From NCBI RefSeq assembly GCF_004369205.1, contig NZ_QFGA01000001.1, positions 806,001-870,000 of the forward strand: a stretch of 64,000 nucleotides of DNA, read 5' to 3'. Every line of letters begins with the position of its first letter. Within the stretch, counting starts at the first letter, position 1. This document shows positions 26,959 to 36,805 of this stretch, in pieces. This DNA comes from Pelotomaculum schinkii (GTDB lineage Bacteria; Bacillota; Desulfotomaculia; Desulfotomaculales; Pelotomaculaceae). The position numbers were made by a program, and so were the translations under genes. Below the pieces are notes generated by a model, which saw only the letters and a program-made list of their open reading frames with translations, was not told where the DNA came from and searched no databases.

Positions 26959-28807
26959 TTTCATTCTCCCTCTTGCTTAAATAGTCGGAAACCCACTTGA
27001 CAACATCCTGTGGGTTGGTTCCGGGACCAAAGAAACCATCTATACCTAAGAAACCCGTCCCTTTTGTTTTTATTTTTTCTTCGAATAAAGCATGTTCCTC
27101 TTCCTTTTCAGCAATGCGTCCGCCGCCCATGACCAGCACCTTATCCCTGATTTCCAGTTCTTTTAGGCGCCGGTCCAGCCTGGGAAACAAGCTGAGCCCC
27201 AATCCTAAAAGGTTGCTCACGCCGACCACATCCGCTTTAGTCTCGGCAGCCACCTCAGCTACCGTTTCGGGTAAATTCATGCCCCGTAAAAATATGACTT
27301 CATAACCGGACTGTTCAAACACTTCCCGGATAATATTGATACCAACCACGTGGGCGTCTGCCCCAACTGTGGCTAAAAGCACCTTTCCCTTTTGAGTAAC
27401 CTCGGGTTTAGCTTCCACAGCAACTTTTTCTCCGGTAAAGGAAAGTCTCTGTGGAGAAATGTTCACCGGGCCGTAACCAGGCACATAACGGCGAATACCA
27501 TCTTTTCCACGGTGCGTCCGCACCCCTCGCTTCAGGTCCCAACCACCCGCTCTGGGGGCATCCAGGACGCCCTTTTTACCGGCGGAAACAATCCTGTCGA
27601 TCAGCTCCTCGGCCCCGTACTTCAACCATAAACCGGGGCAGATTTCCTCCGGAGACAACTCTCCGGGCAGTTCAAGGGCGGCCGCCAGCACAGCCAATGC
27701 CTCGGTGATAATCTCAGTCTGCCTGCGTTCTATGAAAGGCTCGCTGATTTCGTACGACGCTGTGTTTTCAAAAACATTTTGGGTGGCCCAAATCGCTTTG
27801 GCCATCGAAGAGCCGGTCGGAATACCTACGTTTTCTGCAGCTTTAGGCCGGTAAAAGTTCGCTCCTCCCAGCTTGGCGCTGATGGCCATCCGGGCAAAGT
27901 GGGCTTGCTCGGCAATCAGGTCGGCCGGCGGGTTCTGGAAGGTCTCGGGCACTACAACCAGCGACTCGCTCCACATAACCTGTCTGAAGGCCCGCATCAA
28001 GGCAAGGTCGGCCAAAAGATTAATCCCCGCCACATTAATCTGAAGCGCGCTAAGGGCGCATGGCAGACCGGCATGGATGGCCAGGCCCTCGGACAATAGA
28101 CACATGGCTAAAGCCATGCCGTCGGTTCCGCCGATATTGACAAGGTGCTTGTGGGAATCAGTTTGCACGAAAATATTGTTGTCCGCGCATACCTGAAGCG
28201 CTTTATAGCCGTTTAGTACTTTGGTCCTGTAGTCATGAATACCGCGGCCCCCAAAATGGACATGGATAACCGGGCCTATATCGGTACCGTCAAATCCGGC
28301 AATGAATGAATTGATGATCGACAGATGCGGCGTATCCCCCGTGGCGTTGATCCGCATCGGGTGCTTCGAGCCTCCGCCAAGCCGGACCAATTTCCGCTCC
28401 CCGGACGGCGTAATGCCGCCTTTCCCCCTGGACTGCTCAATTAACTCCGCCCCGTCCAGGGGATCAATATGGCGGGTGGCTTCCGAATGGACAAAATGAA
28501 ACAGGGTTATGCCGAGCTCCCCGGCCGTTTTATACATTTCCAGGGACTCTTTATATGTTTCTTCTCCGGAATTACGGCCCAGGATCGGATTCTGGACGGG
28601 GATTCCGGTCATAGCCGCCCGCCTGCCCAATTCTGTAATCCGGTAACCACTGCGTTCCACCCCGCTGACAACGCGGGGATACGGCTTTGGTAAACCGCTA
28701 ACCGAGCCGTCCAGGCCGATCCTGGGCATCTCCACGCCAAATACTTTTTCGTATGCCTGAACCCTCTCATAGTCATCCAGGATGATTTTTTTAGTTCTTT
28801 CCTGCAT
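26951..28807 (-). CDS. mgm: Coenzyme B12-dependent 2-methyleneglutarate mutase
   Basis: Mgm performs the carbon-skeleton rearrangement of 2-methyleneglutarate to (R)-3-methylitaconate using adenosylcobalamin. The protein is 618 residues. The large N-terminal part is the barrel domain (for example [22 protein letters not shown] near 85-105). The last 140 residues are the B12-binding Rossmann domain with the D-x-H-x-x-G motif (ADAHVVG) that supplies the lower cobalt ligand. It is a single-chain mutase, as in E. barkeri. I chose ATG 28807, preceded by GGGAGGCGGAG. It is tightly followed by mii and then the MutL-like gene. Confidence 0.92.
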   Translation of the reverse strand: MQERTKKIILDDYERVQAYEKVFGVEMPRIGLDGSVSGLPKPYPRVVSGVERSGYRITELGRRAAMTGIPVQNPILGRNSGEETYKESLEMYKTAGELGITLFHFVHSEATRHIDPLDGAELIEQSRGKGGITPSGERKLVRLGGGSKHPMRINATGDTPHLSIINSFIAGFDGTDIGPVIHVHFGGRGIHDYRTKVLNGYKALQVCADNNIFVQTDSHKHLVNIGGTDGMALAMCLLSEGLAIHAGLPCALSALQINVAGINLLADLALMRAFRQVMWSESLVVVPETFQNPPADLIAEQAHFARMAISAKLGGANFYRPKAAENVGIPTGSSMAKAIWATQNVFENTASYEISEPFIERRQTEIITEALAVLAAALELPGELSPEEICPGLWLKYGAEELIDRIVSAGKKGVLDAPRAGGWDLKRGVRTHRGKDGIRRYVPGYGPVNISPQRLSFTGEKVAVEAKPEVTQKGKVLLATVGADAHVVGINIIREVFEQSGYEVIFLRGMNLPETVAEVAAETKADVVGVSNLLGLGLSLFPRLDRRLKELEIRDKVLVMGGGRIAEKEEEHALFEEKIKTKGTGFLGIDGFFGPGTNPQDVVKWVSDYLSKRENENV

Positions 28808-28876
28808 TATCTCCGCCTCCCAAGAAAATGGCAATCAAGTGGCTCTGTATGGAAGTGCATTAATCCAATGTAAAGC

Positions 28877-30301
28877 CTAGTCAACTAACACAATTCCCAA
28901 CCGCCTGGCTGCTTTCCGCGCCTCCTGCAGGGACGGGCTCGCGTTTTTCAGCGTCAGGCGGGCGCCGCCCCTGTTAAGGGTCTCCACCATTGCATTCTGC
29001 CCGGCAGCAAGTACAGTAACCCGTTGCATCTGGGGTTCATCCACCTGCAGGATTTCCACATTTATTTTCATTTCTCGAACCTTCTGCATAATCTTCCGGT
29101 AGGCCGCGCTGTCATCGGTGCCTACCCCTAAGACCGCCCCCATTAAAATTCCGGGAACGTTAATGCCGCGGCGGGCAAACAATTCAGGATACAACTCAAT
29201 TTTTACGCCTTTGATTTCACCTTTGGCCAAGACATGGGCAATCCGAGCGGCATTTGTGGGCGAACCCACAGCCTGGCTGCTGCCTCCAACCACGGCCTCG
29301 CCAAAAGGTTTGACAATGGAATTTGCTTTTTCCGCTAAAGCACGGGCCTCATGCAAAGCATAAGCCATGGTATCTTTAATTGTTTGCTGTTCCTGTTCTT
29401 TAATCTGGCCGTTTACATAGTAATCAACATCAAGATTTGTCTTAAAAAATGGCTGCATGTATTTAATCACTACCGGTACTATGTGTTGAGCCGATACGGG
29501 ATGAACCGCCGCCGCCATGGCGATCATCACGTCAACCGGCACGTTGACCGGAATGTTGGTATGCAGGGCCAGGTTAGCAGCCAGGTTGCCGATAAGCACT
29601 CCTCCGCCGATATGAGTGGCGCAAAGTCCCGCAACCGTTACCCGGGGAGTACACGGATTACCGATGGTGGGAGACAGGGCCAGGACCACCGCTTTAGCCA
29701 TGGCCTGGGGAGAGCCTTTACGGAGTTCCACCAGGGTTGCCGCGGCAGCAGCCGCCCCGGCGCCAAAGCCTTCCATATTGCAGCCGGTTGAAGTCTTACC
29801 GGCCCGGAAAATGGTGCCCACTTTGAGCATGACAGCTACCGCTCTGGCCAGTTCTTCCTTATCCTCAACAGTTTCTTTCAAGGCCTTGAACAACCCGGTA
29901 TAGGTACACGAATCTCCTGTTCCGGCACAGGGCTGCAGGCCGCATGAATGGTTACCCACCTGAGCGGCCAGAGTATAAACTAAAATTCTATTGATCAAAT
30001 CATCTTCAATTAAGCGTCTGGCAAAGTTTTGCTCTGCCAGTTCTTTGGCTACTTTACCGAATAAAAAGCTTGAGCCGGAGGTAATACCGACTTCAGCAGC
30101 ATAAAGATTATGAGCAAAAGCGTTTATCACAGCATTCAATACTTCTTGTTTTGTCATGGAATTCCGGAACATGGCCTCCGCCAGGACAACCTCGCTCACG
30201 GGCAGATCCAGTTCAGAGGCAATCTCAATAGTCTCGCCAAAGGTTAGACTGCCAATCCGGTACCTTTTTTTTTCAACTAGCTCCAGGATCTTATCCAACA
30301 C
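28877..30301 (-). CDS. hmd: 2-(hydroxymethyl)glutarate dehydratase ([4Fe-4S], serine dehydratase-like)
   Basis: Hmd removes water from 2-(hydroxymethyl)glutarate to give 2-methyleneglutarate. It resembles the alpha part of iron-sulfur L-serine dehydratase. The 474-residue chain carries cysteines likely to bind the cluster in GNHSCGLQPCAGTGDSC (near 130-146), STGCNMEGFG (near 185) and GNPCTPRV (near 235). An extra N-terminal segment of about 80 residues fills the role of the beta region. Placement between mgm and hgd fixes the substrate better than sequence alone, as an L-serine dehydratase could look similar. The start is GTG 30301 or TTG 30298 behind AAGGTGAT. Confidence 0.88.
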   Translation of the reverse strand: MLDKILELVEKKRYRIGSLTFGETIEIASELDLPVSEVVLAEAMFRNSMTKQEVLNAVINAFAHNLYAAEVGITSGSSFLFGKVAKELAEQNFARRLIEDDLINRILVYTLAAQVGNHSCGLQPCAGTGDSCTYTGLFKALKETVEDKEELARAVAVMLKVGTIFRAGKTSTGCNMEGFGAGAAAAAATLVELRKGSPQAMAKAVVLALSPTIGNPCTPRVTVAGLCATHIGGGVLIGNLAANLALHTNIPVNVPVDVMIAMAAAVHPVSAQHIVPVVIKYMQPFFKTNLDVDYYVNGQIKEQEQQTIKDTMAYALHEARALAEKANSIVKPFGEAVVGGSSQAVGSPTNAARIAHVLAKGEIKGVKIELYPELFARRGINVPGILMGAVLGVGTDDSAAYRKIMQKVREMKINVEILQVDEPQMQRVTVLAAGQNAMVETLNRGGARLTLKNASPSLQEARKAARRLGIVLVD

Positions 30302-30324
30302 CAATCACCTTCCGGTTAAGCGCT

Positions 30325-31215
30325 CTATAACCTTACTTCAATACCCAACAATTCCTCCAGCGGTTTAATCACGGCACAGATATCTTCCCGGCCCAGCCCG
30401 GCGGCCCGTGCCTGTTCAAAGATCTGTTGAACCGTGCAGGTCAAAAGCATCGGGACCTTAAGCTCTTTTGCTGTTTGAATCGCTAATTCCAGATCCTTGT
30501 ACTGCAGATCGACGGTAAATCCGGGAGCAAAATTTCCTTTGAAGATAAAATGCGGCATTTTTGCCGCGAGAGCATAGCTATCGCCAGAACTAGCTCTAAT
30601 TACGTCAAACAACGTCTGAGGATTTAATCCTAATTTTGTTCCCAGGACGAATCCCTCGGCCGCCGCCGCCATATTGACAGCCAGCAAAAGGTTGTTGACA
30701 AGCTTGACGGCGTCACCGGCCCCCACGTCACCCACATGGTAAATCTTCTTGCCGATAACCTCCAGCAAAGGGCGGAAACGATTCACCGTTTCCGGCGCTC
30801 CTCCCACCATGATGGTAAGGGCGCCCTCAGTCGCGCCTTTCACACCGCCGCTTACCGGCGCATCCAAGTAATTTAACTGCCGCTTGGAGGCGATTTCGGC
30901 CATTTTCCGGCTGAAGCCGGGCGCTACACTGGACATGTCGATAACTGTCGAACCGGGCTTTGCCCCGGCAAAAAAACCCTGTTCGCCTAGAAGCACTTCT
31001 TCAACAATGGGTCCGTTCGGCAGCATGGTAATCAACACATCCACCTGTCCGGCCAGCTCCTTCGGTGTGGCGGCTCTCACAGCCCCTAAAGCAACCAGTT
31101 CCTGTACCACTTTTTTATTTACGTGGGGATTGACAATCAGGCTGTATCCGCCACGCAGTATATTTATAGCCATCGGTTTACCCATGGCGCCAAGTCCGAT
31201 AAAACCTACCCTCAC
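30325..31215 (-). CDS. hgd: 2-(hydroxymethyl)glutarate dehydrogenase (beta-hydroxyacid dehydrogenase family)
   Basis: Hgd reduces 2-formylglutarate to (S)-2-(hydroxymethyl)glutarate with NADH. It has 296 residues. The N-terminal dinucleotide-binding motif FIGLGAMGKPMA, the substrate motif DAPVSGGVKGATEGALTIM near 118-136 and the catalytic lysine in GDAVKLVNNLLL near 170 are intact. 3-Hydroxyisobutyrate dehydrogenase and tartronate semialdehyde reductase share these motifs; the neighbouring pathway genes identify it. GTG 31215 follows GGGGG by 7 bases. Confidence 0.9.
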   Translation of the reverse strand: MRVGFIGLGAMGKPMAINILRGGYSLIVNPHVNKKVVQELVALGAVRAATPKELAGQVDVLITMLPNGPIVEEVLLGEQGFFAGAKPGSTVIDMSSVAPGFSRKMAEIASKRQLNYLDAPVSGGVKGATEGALTIMVGGAPETVNRFRPLLEVIGKKIYHVGDVGAGDAVKLVNNLLLAVNMAAAAEGFVLGTKLGLNPQTLFDVIRASSGDSYALAAKMPHFIFKGNFAPGFTVDLQYKDLELAIQTAKELKVPMLLTCTVQQIFEQARAAGLGREDICAVIKPLEELLGIEVRL

Positions 31216-31230
31216 CGTTTTTCCCCCTTA

Positions 31231-31809
31231 CTACCTAAGCCCGTCTTCGCCTTTTACTTCCTCCCTCTGCAATCCGCCGATACGCGCGTGGGGGCGTCCG
31301 GCATCCGTCACGACCAGAGCAACCAGTATTTCGTTACTCCGCGGGGCGTCGGCCAGCCTGACTTCCATCGCGTCATAGTGGGTACGTACAAAAGCCGCGT
31401 CTTTATAGTGAACCGGTACATCCAAAGACGTCCCTATTCCACCAAGCTTTTTGGCGGAAGGAATGATAGCTTTGCCCCCACCGACCTGTTCTCTGAAAGG
31501 CTTGCCTAAACGGGGATGAAGGATAGCGGCGGCATGTTCAAGTTCACCGTTTTCACCAACAATAGCGCCCTTGCCATAACTTTGGACATCTTCTTTTTTA
31601 ATTCCTAAAGCGCTCACGGCACGTTCGGCCAGCAACGCCCCTAATTGTTCCCCTACGACCATCAATTCGGTCAAATCTTCAATATACCGGCCGGCAAAGG
31701 GGTTTTTGATCACAGCAATGGCCGCGGCTTTACGGATTGGCCTGGCAACCTCTTTTTCTCCGTCCTTGTGAGTTTCTTCCACCACAGCGACAATTTTGCG
31801 AATCTCCAT
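31231..31809 (-). CDS. DUF1185 / 'amino acid synthesis' family protein
   Basis: This 192-residue protein belongs to the DUF1185 (AA_synth) family, despite its name of unknown function. Family features are IRKIVAVVEETHKDGEK at the start, NPFAGRYIEDL near 37 and SYGKGAIVGENGELEHAAAI near 77. Members are often found beside amidohydrolases and ring-cleavage genes. Here it lies between hgd and a UPF0280 gene, inside the pyridine cluster, with an AAGGAGG ribosome binding site. A role in ring reduction or opening, or in handling the released ammonia or formylglutarate, is possible but not shown. Confidence 0.8.
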   Translation of the reverse strand: MEIRKIVAVVEETHKDGEKEVARPIRKAAAIAVIKNPFAGRYIEDLTELMVVGEQLGALLAERAVSALGIKKEDVQSYGKGAIVGENGELEHAAAILHPRLGKPFREQVGGGKAIIPSAKKLGGIGTSLDVPVHYKDAAFVRTHYDAMEVRLADAPRSNEILVALVVTDAGRPHARIGGLQREEVKGEDGLR

Positions 31810-31825
31810 TTTCAGTCCTCCTTTA

Positions 31826-32671
31826 TTATTTTGGTTGACATAATCCTTCCGGGACCATGGCTACCCCGGTATCCAAAAAGATTACCGCCCCATAAATAAC
31901 ATCTTTGTCAACAAGCTCCTTTGCTTTAGCTAACCCGTTAGCCAGGGCTTTTTCTTTTGTCCCCGGTTTTAAATTTCCCAGGTGAACCGTAACCAGATGA
32001 CCGGGTATATCCGTGTTGGGATCTATTTTCTCCGCGGGCAATTGAATAATGCCCGGGTCCACGGCAAAGCAATGGTTGGCGACAATGGTGGCGCAGGCGT
32101 CTGCAACCCTGGCCGTATGAGCCAAAACAGTCACCGCGCCGGCAATGCCCTTGGTAAAACTGCGCCCTCCCAGACCACTGGTGGCCACCCCGCCGATACA
32201 ACCCTTGCCTGCCAGGTTAACCACATGAGTAAAGCCGGTTGAGTCGATGCCTGGCGTCAATCCGATCCTGGTCTTTTCTTCATCGCATAACCTTACGGCA
32301 ATATCACCTCCGTTATTGATCAGAACCTTTGACGCGCCCTTTGCCGCCAGCAGATCCGCAACGATATCGGCAAAGGCTCCGGCTACCGCCGCCATTGGCG
32401 TGAGGGTTTCATCACCGGCAACCTCCACTGCCTCCACCATCAACTTCAACGCCAACGGCGCTTCCGCCGGGTCAAGCCTGTTTGCCGTATTTCTTTCCTT
32501 AGCCAGGCTTTGCACTTCAGCTAATTCTTTCAGAACTTTGACGGCATAAGCCGCCGCTTGCCGTAACTCGGCGGTCATGGCGCGATCGCCGGCGCTGGCT
32601 GCCAGCAACATCTGCATGGGACCGTAATCCAGAAACACCCGGTCATTGGACAAGGTTGTAATCATGCTCAT
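31826..32671 (-). CDS. UPF0280 family protein (ApbE-like fold)
   Basis: This is a 281-residue UPF0280 protein. The family is structurally related to ApbE, the FMN transferase, but its function is unproven. Visible segments include TLSNDRVFLDYGPMQMLL at the N-terminus, AAKGASKVLINNGGDIAVR near 115 and GGVATSGLGGRSFTKGIA near 160. Its start ATG overlaps the stop of the 6-hydroxynicotinate reductase gene by 4 bases (ATGA). That coupling suggests the two proteins are made in equal amounts and may form a complex or that UPF0280 helps load a flavin. This is an inference. Confidence 0.82.
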   Translation of the reverse strand: MSMITTLSNDRVFLDYGPMQMLLAASAGDRAMTAELRQAAAYAVKVLKELAEVQSLAKERNTANRLDPAEAPLALKLMVEAVEVAGDETLTPMAAVAGAFADIVADLLAAKGASKVLINNGGDIAVRLCDEEKTRIGLTPGIDSTGFTHVVNLAGKGCIGGVATSGLGGRSFTKGIAGAVTVLAHTARVADACATIVANHCFAVDPGIIQLPAEKIDPNTDIPGHLVTVHLGNLKPGTKEKALANGLAKAKELVDKDVIYGAVIFLDTGVAMVPEGLCQPK

Positions 32672-34164
32672 TGTTCCTTCCGAGTCAACACCACTTTTGA
32701 CTCTTTAAACTCGCTCAGCCTTTTAATGGATTTTATGTGTCCGCCTATTTCTTCGTATTTTTGGCGCGTCATGGTATATTCGACCGGAGCGACGGTAGCC
32801 GGCGCAGGCACCCAGGTGAAGGCCTTCGGTACAACTTTTTGCACATCCACCATGAAATTGATGCCGCCGCCCGGAAATACAAAGGCCGGCGCTCCGCCTA
32901 TGGTTAATCTGGCGGCGCCGTTATGCACCGCCTGGGTTACTTTGATTGGATGCGCCGCCACCCCGGCCCGGGCGCTGCCGCCGGTTCCCCCCGTGTAAAG
33001 GGCCGAAACCATAGCTTTTTCGCAGTTGCCGGCAATTAGTTCAATAACTTTCCGCACGTCAGGAGTTATGGGAATTTCTTGCACCGAACCGTCGTTTCGC
33101 ACCCGGAAAAGAGCAGCTTTTTGGGCTGTAGTTTCAGTAACCAGAATCTTTATTCCCGCCTTTGCCACTGACATATCAACGGATTTTATGGCGACCTCCG
33201 GGTTTTCAATACTGGTACCGCCCCAGCCATGTCCAGGTTCACCAAAATAACGGCCGCGGGTGCTCTTTCGCGCATTCGGTATGACCCCGCTCCAGGACAT
33301 GCCCACCGCCTCGCCGGCCAGGTGTTCGGAAAGGAGCCCCACCACATGATGGTCAAGAATGATGGCTTCATCCACAACTTCTTTCAGGTGGGCCGCAAAC
33401 ATGCCGATGGTGGCGCTGCCGCAGCCGACCCGCATTTTGGTGTCTTCCACCCCGTTGATAACCGGTGGATGGCCGACTTGCAGCTCTAAAGCGCTTCCTT
33501 CCTCAACCTTGAGCTTCACCCGCTCGCCGTTGGCAATTTCCACAATGGTACGGGCAACAATGAATCCGTCTTGACCTGTTAGAAGGTTGGCTCCTCCGAC
33601 CGAAAGCATTTTTGAGCCGTACTCTTCCGTGTCAACCATACCTACTACCTTGCCTTCACGTTTAACCTTGCTGCCCTCTTCTCCAATGTAAAGATTGGTA
33701 TCGATCTTCACTTTGACGCCGCTGTAACTTAAGGGAGCCTCCGTAACCACCGTGACTACCTCAACCCCGTCAACGGTGTCCTGAACGATGTGCGGCGCCG
33801 GCCGGCAGCAGGGATAATTGGTTCCCGCTCCCACCGCGGTAATCAACGGCCCGTCCTGAGACACTTCGGTCACTAATTTCCGGTTGCGCACCAGTTGTCC
33901 GTTTACGTTCTGGTAGCGCCGGCAGGCCCCCAGGTAGCCTTCCAGAATTTCGCACTGGACCGGACAAGAGGAACACTTGACCGCTCCCTGTTTTCTTGCG
34001 CTTCTGGTCGCTGCCTGAACGGGGCAAACTCTGGTACATATTCCGCAGCTGCTGCAGTTTTCCCTGACAACAGCTTTCTTGTTTTCAATAAAGACGGCTT
34101 TATTCGGGCATTCTTTTTGGCAAATCCCGCACCCTTTGCACAACTGCAGATCGATAACAATCAT
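32668..34164 (-). CDS. hnr: 6-hydroxynicotinate reductase-like iron-sulfur enzyme
   Basis: Hnr reduces 6-hydroxynicotinate to 1,4,5,6-tetrahydro-6-oxonicotinate with reduced ferredoxin (EC 1.3.7.1). The chain is 498 residues. The first 60 residues are a two-cluster ferredoxin domain (CKGCGICQKEC and CSSCGICTRVC). They are followed by a further Cys group (CSSCPVQCE). The rest is the reductase body with glycine-rich segments such as GGTGGSARAGVAAHP and FVFPGGGINFMVD. ATG 34164 has GAGGTGG 8 bases upstream. It lies between enamidase and UPF0280. If the true substrate is a carboxylated analogue, this enzyme would act before or after UbiD. Confidence 0.87.
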   Translation of the reverse strand: MIVIDLQLCKGCGICQKECPNKAVFIENKKAVVRENCSSCGICTRVCPVQAATRSARKQGAVKCSSCPVQCEILEGYLGACRRYQNVNGQLVRNRKLVTEVSQDGPLITAVGAGTNYPCCRPAPHIVQDTVDGVEVVTVVTEAPLSYSGVKVKIDTNLYIGEEGSKVKREGKVVGMVDTEEYGSKMLSVGGANLLTGQDGFIVARTIVEIANGERVKLKVEEGSALELQVGHPPVINGVEDTKMRVGCGSATIGMFAAHLKEVVDEAIILDHHVVGLLSEHLAGEAVGMSWSGVIPNARKSTRGRYFGEPGHGWGGTSIENPEVAIKSVDMSVAKAGIKILVTETTAQKAALFRVRNDGSVQEIPITPDVRKVIELIAGNCEKAMVSALYTGGTGGSARAGVAAHPIKVTQAVHNGAARLTIGGAPAFVFPGGGINFMVDVQKVVPKAFTWVPAPATVAPVEYTMTRQKYEEIGGHIKSIKRLSEFKESKVVLTRKEQ

Positions 34165-34201
34165 TCTTTTACCCACCTCACTTTGTCATGTGGGAAGATA
34201 A

Positions 34202-35362
34202 TTATTTTACCGCGTATTTGCGATTGGGCGGTGGTGTGTTCCGGCTTTTAGTCACTTTGACCACTCCGTCCACCAGCACCATCGCTACCGCCGGCAGATC
34301 GCCGGCCGCCAGGGCCGCCAAAGCGTCAGCTCCCACCGAACCCATAGGCGCGTCCATCACTACCAGGTCCGCTTCTTTCCCTGCGGCAATGAGTCCGGTT
34401 TCAAGTCCAAAAGTCCTGGCCGTATTTCCGGTGGCCATAGCCACCACCTTTTCCGGCGGCACTTCCGACATAGAGGCAAGAAAACTCATGCTGCGTAAAA
34501 TACCCAGGGGTATAATACCGGAGCCGGAAGGGGCGTCATTACCCAAAATGACCCTGTCCAGGGCGCCTTTTTCAGCAAGCTTTCGTACTGTAAAATCAGC
34601 AATCTTTTGATTGCCGCACTGCACAATTTCCAGGGTTAAGTCCGTATCATTAATTAACTTGTCAATCTCGTCACAGGCTACCGCCGTAGGCCCGCCGTTA
34701 ACGTGGGAAACAACAGTAGGCTGAACGGCGATAACATCGCCGGCCGTTACTGTGGAGCTCCCCGGAATTGAGGTGCCGCCAGTATGCATGGCCACTTTCA
34801 TGCCGTATTTTTTGGCCCACTCCACCATCGGCGCTGCATCTTCCGGTTTTTTCACACTGCCCAGGCCGACTTCCCCAACCAGCCAGACGCCTTCTGCGGC
34901 CATTTCCGCAAAATCTTTTTCAACCAGACCCTTTTCCAGGATCACAGCCCCGCCGTGGACCTTCAAACCTGACGAATGTAAGTTGGCAAAAGATTTATGC
35001 GCCAGGATAGCCAGGGCCTTAGTGCCTGCCGGATCCTTGGGGCGGCCCGGCATGTGGGCTTCACCGGCTGAAATGAAAGTCGTCACCCCCCCGTGCACCG
35101 CGCTGTCCAGGTAATCCTGGGTCTTTTGCCGGGGCGTGTAATCACCGAGTACGGGGTGAACGTGGGAATCGATGAGGCCGGGTGTCACGGTCATGCCGCT
35201 GACGTCGATGAGCTTGTCCACAACAATATCCTTGAGTATTTCAGCCCCGCCGATACCGGCAATCCTGCCGTCCCGGATTAGGATAGTGTCGTCTTTACGC
35301 AAGGGGTTGCTAATGTCCCCTGTGACTAGCGTCCCAATGTTCGTTATCGCAATAGTTGCCAT
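34202..35362 (-). CDS. ena: Enamidase (amidohydrolase; opens tetrahydro-6-oxonicotinate)
   Basis: Ena hydrolyses 1,4,5,6-tetrahydro-6-oxonicotinate to (S)-2-formylglutarate and ammonia. It is a metal-dependent amidohydrolase of about 386 residues, close to the length known from E. barkeri. The metal motif H-x-H is in TPGLIDSHVHPVLGDYTP near residue 60. Further ligands are likely in SGLKVHGGA, HTGGTSIPGS and SHVNGG, and the last in LGNDAPSGSG near 295. ATG 35362 is supported by AAGGAGG 8 bases upstream; the frame runs further up without a ribosome binding site. It is encoded between ubiD and hnr. Confidence 0.9.
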   Translation of the reverse strand: MATIAITNIGTLVTGDISNPLRKDDTILIRDGRIAGIGGAEILKDIVVDKLIDVSGMTVTPGLIDSHVHPVLGDYTPRQKTQDYLDSAVHGGVTTFISAGEAHMPGRPKDPAGTKALAILAHKSFANLHSSGLKVHGGAVILEKGLVEKDFAEMAAEGVWLVGEVGLGSVKKPEDAAPMVEWAKKYGMKVAMHTGGTSIPGSSTVTAGDVIAVQPTVVSHVNGGPTAVACDEIDKLINDTDLTLEIVQCGNQKIADFTVRKLAEKGALDRVILGNDAPSGSGIIPLGILRSMSFLASMSEVPPEKVVAMATGNTARTFGLETGLIAAGKEADLVVMDAPMGSVGADALAALAAGDLPAVAMVLVDGVVKVTKSRNTPPPNRKYAVK

Positions 35363-35384
35363 AAGGCATACCTCCTTGGAGGGC

Positions 35385-36782
35385 TCAATATTTTTTAAAT
35401 TGGTCAAAAATTTCTTTTCCGATACTGTTAATTACACTTTCGGGTGGCTGCGCCTTCATGGCGTAAGGCTGCCCCACAGGCACGGTGGCGTTTATGATCA
35501 TAGCGGACCCCGCAATTTCTTCAGAAAGGGACGGATCCAATACCTGGCCCTGGGTCCTCTTGATAATATTGATGTCTTTGTCGGCCTGCACCCTGGTGGA
35601 CCACGCCCACATGACCTGCTTCAGGTTTCCCGGGTCGATGTCGTCGTCAACCACGATCACGTGCTTGATGAAGTTGCTCAGGCTCATTGCCGCCATGGCC
35701 GCCCTGACCGGCTCGCCCTCGGTCTTCTTGTCCATGCTGATAACCATATTTAACGGGCCGCCGGAATCAACCCAGCTGATATCCTTGACAGCCGGCATGA
35801 TATTCTTCAGGTCGTGGAATATATCGGCCTGGATGGGCATGTGGGCGTACAGGTTTTCCTGGTGCGCCCCGAAAACGCTGATGATGGCGCCACCTTTTCT
35901 GGCCGTAACAGCCTTAATCTCCACCAGCCAGGAAATGCGCTGGGGCCCCGAATAGCCGGTAAATTCACCGAAAGGCCCCTCCACCGACCTCCGTTCCGGC
36001 AGGATCAGACCTTCCAGTATGATTTCCGCATCCGCAGGAACCAGCAGCTCCCCGCCGAAAGCCTCGGACTCTACCACCCGCAGGCCTTCTCCCAGTACAC
36101 CTCCCGCCACTTCGTACTCGTCCTGGGATATCTTGGTCAAGCCGGCGCCGGCCATGAAAAACGCCGGGTGGTGGCCCAGCACTAGGGCAATAGGTAAAGC
36201 CTCTCCCCTCTGTTCGTATTTTGAAAAAGTGCTCCACAGGTGGCGCGGCGACATCCACAGTCCCAGGTGGTTTCTGTCGATCACCATCGCCCTGTTCCAG
36301 GAAATATTGTACCGCCCGCTATCACCGTCCCTGGTGACAACAATCGGCGTCAAGTAAGGTCCTCCGTCCATTTCATTGATCCTGGGGATGGGTAAAACAC
36401 CGAGCTCCACTTCCTGCTCCCGCCATACCAGCTCCTTGACAGGGGCGCCGGTATGGTTGACACGGACTACGGGTTTGGGGTTCATGGAGCCCTGGTAATA
36501 TTTTTCCATGATCAATTTTCTTACCGGCTGCTCCACCCCAAGGGCCACGGCCATTTTTTCTATGTTCGAAAAGGCGTTAAACAAAAGTTTAAAAGCTGTG
36601 TTTTCCTGTTTTAAGTTGACCAGGTTGTTAAATAAGACCAGGGGATGCCGCTCATCCCTCTCAAACAACTCCATTACGGCCGAAGCCTCATATTTATGGG
36701 GCGCCACGAGCGTATCGGTCCGCTTTATCTCATCCGGAAAGGCGGCTTCCAGCTCTTCAAGAAAAGAATTCAGGTCCTTCAT
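35385..36782 (-). CDS. UbiD family prenyl-FMN-dependent decarboxylase (BsdC/ShdC-like)
   Basis: UbiD enzymes remove (or add) carboxyl groups on aromatic or alpha,beta-unsaturated acids with prenylated FMN. It has 465 residues. The metal/cofactor segment YNISWNRAMVIDRNHLG lies near residues 157-173, MSPRHLW follows, and the catalytic glutamate motif EGPFGEFTGYSGP lies near 265. UbiD is not part of the E. barkeri nicotinate pathway. Here it sits directly upstream of enamidase and behind a small zinc-ribbon gene. This suggests that a pyridine or dihydropyridine with an extra carboxylate is decarboxylated. Its cofactor would come from UbiX at 22.5-23.0 kb. Confidence 0.9.
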   Translation of the reverse strand: MKDLNSFLEELEAAFPDEIKRTDTLVAPHKYEASAVMELFERDERHPLVLFNNLVNLKQENTAFKLLFNAFSNIEKMAVALGVEQPVRKLIMEKYYQGSMNPKPVVRVNHTGAPVKELVWREQEVELGVLPIPRINEMDGGPYLTPIVVTRDGDSGRYNISWNRAMVIDRNHLGLWMSPRHLWSTFSKYEQRGEALPIALVLGHHPAFFMAGAGLTKISQDEYEVAGGVLGEGLRVVESEAFGGELLVPADAEIILEGLILPERRSVEGPFGEFTGYSGPQRISWLVEIKAVTARKGGAIISVFGAHQENLYAHMPIQADIFHDLKNIMPAVKDISWVDSGGPLNMVISMDKKTEGEPVRAAMAAMSLSNFIKHVIVVDDDIDPGNLKQVMWAWSTRVQADKDINIIKRTQGQVLDPSLSEEIAGSAMIINATVPVGQPYAMKAQPPESVINSIGKEIFDQFKKY

Positions 36783-36805
36783 TTAAAATTAGCCTCCTTA
36801 ACCGG

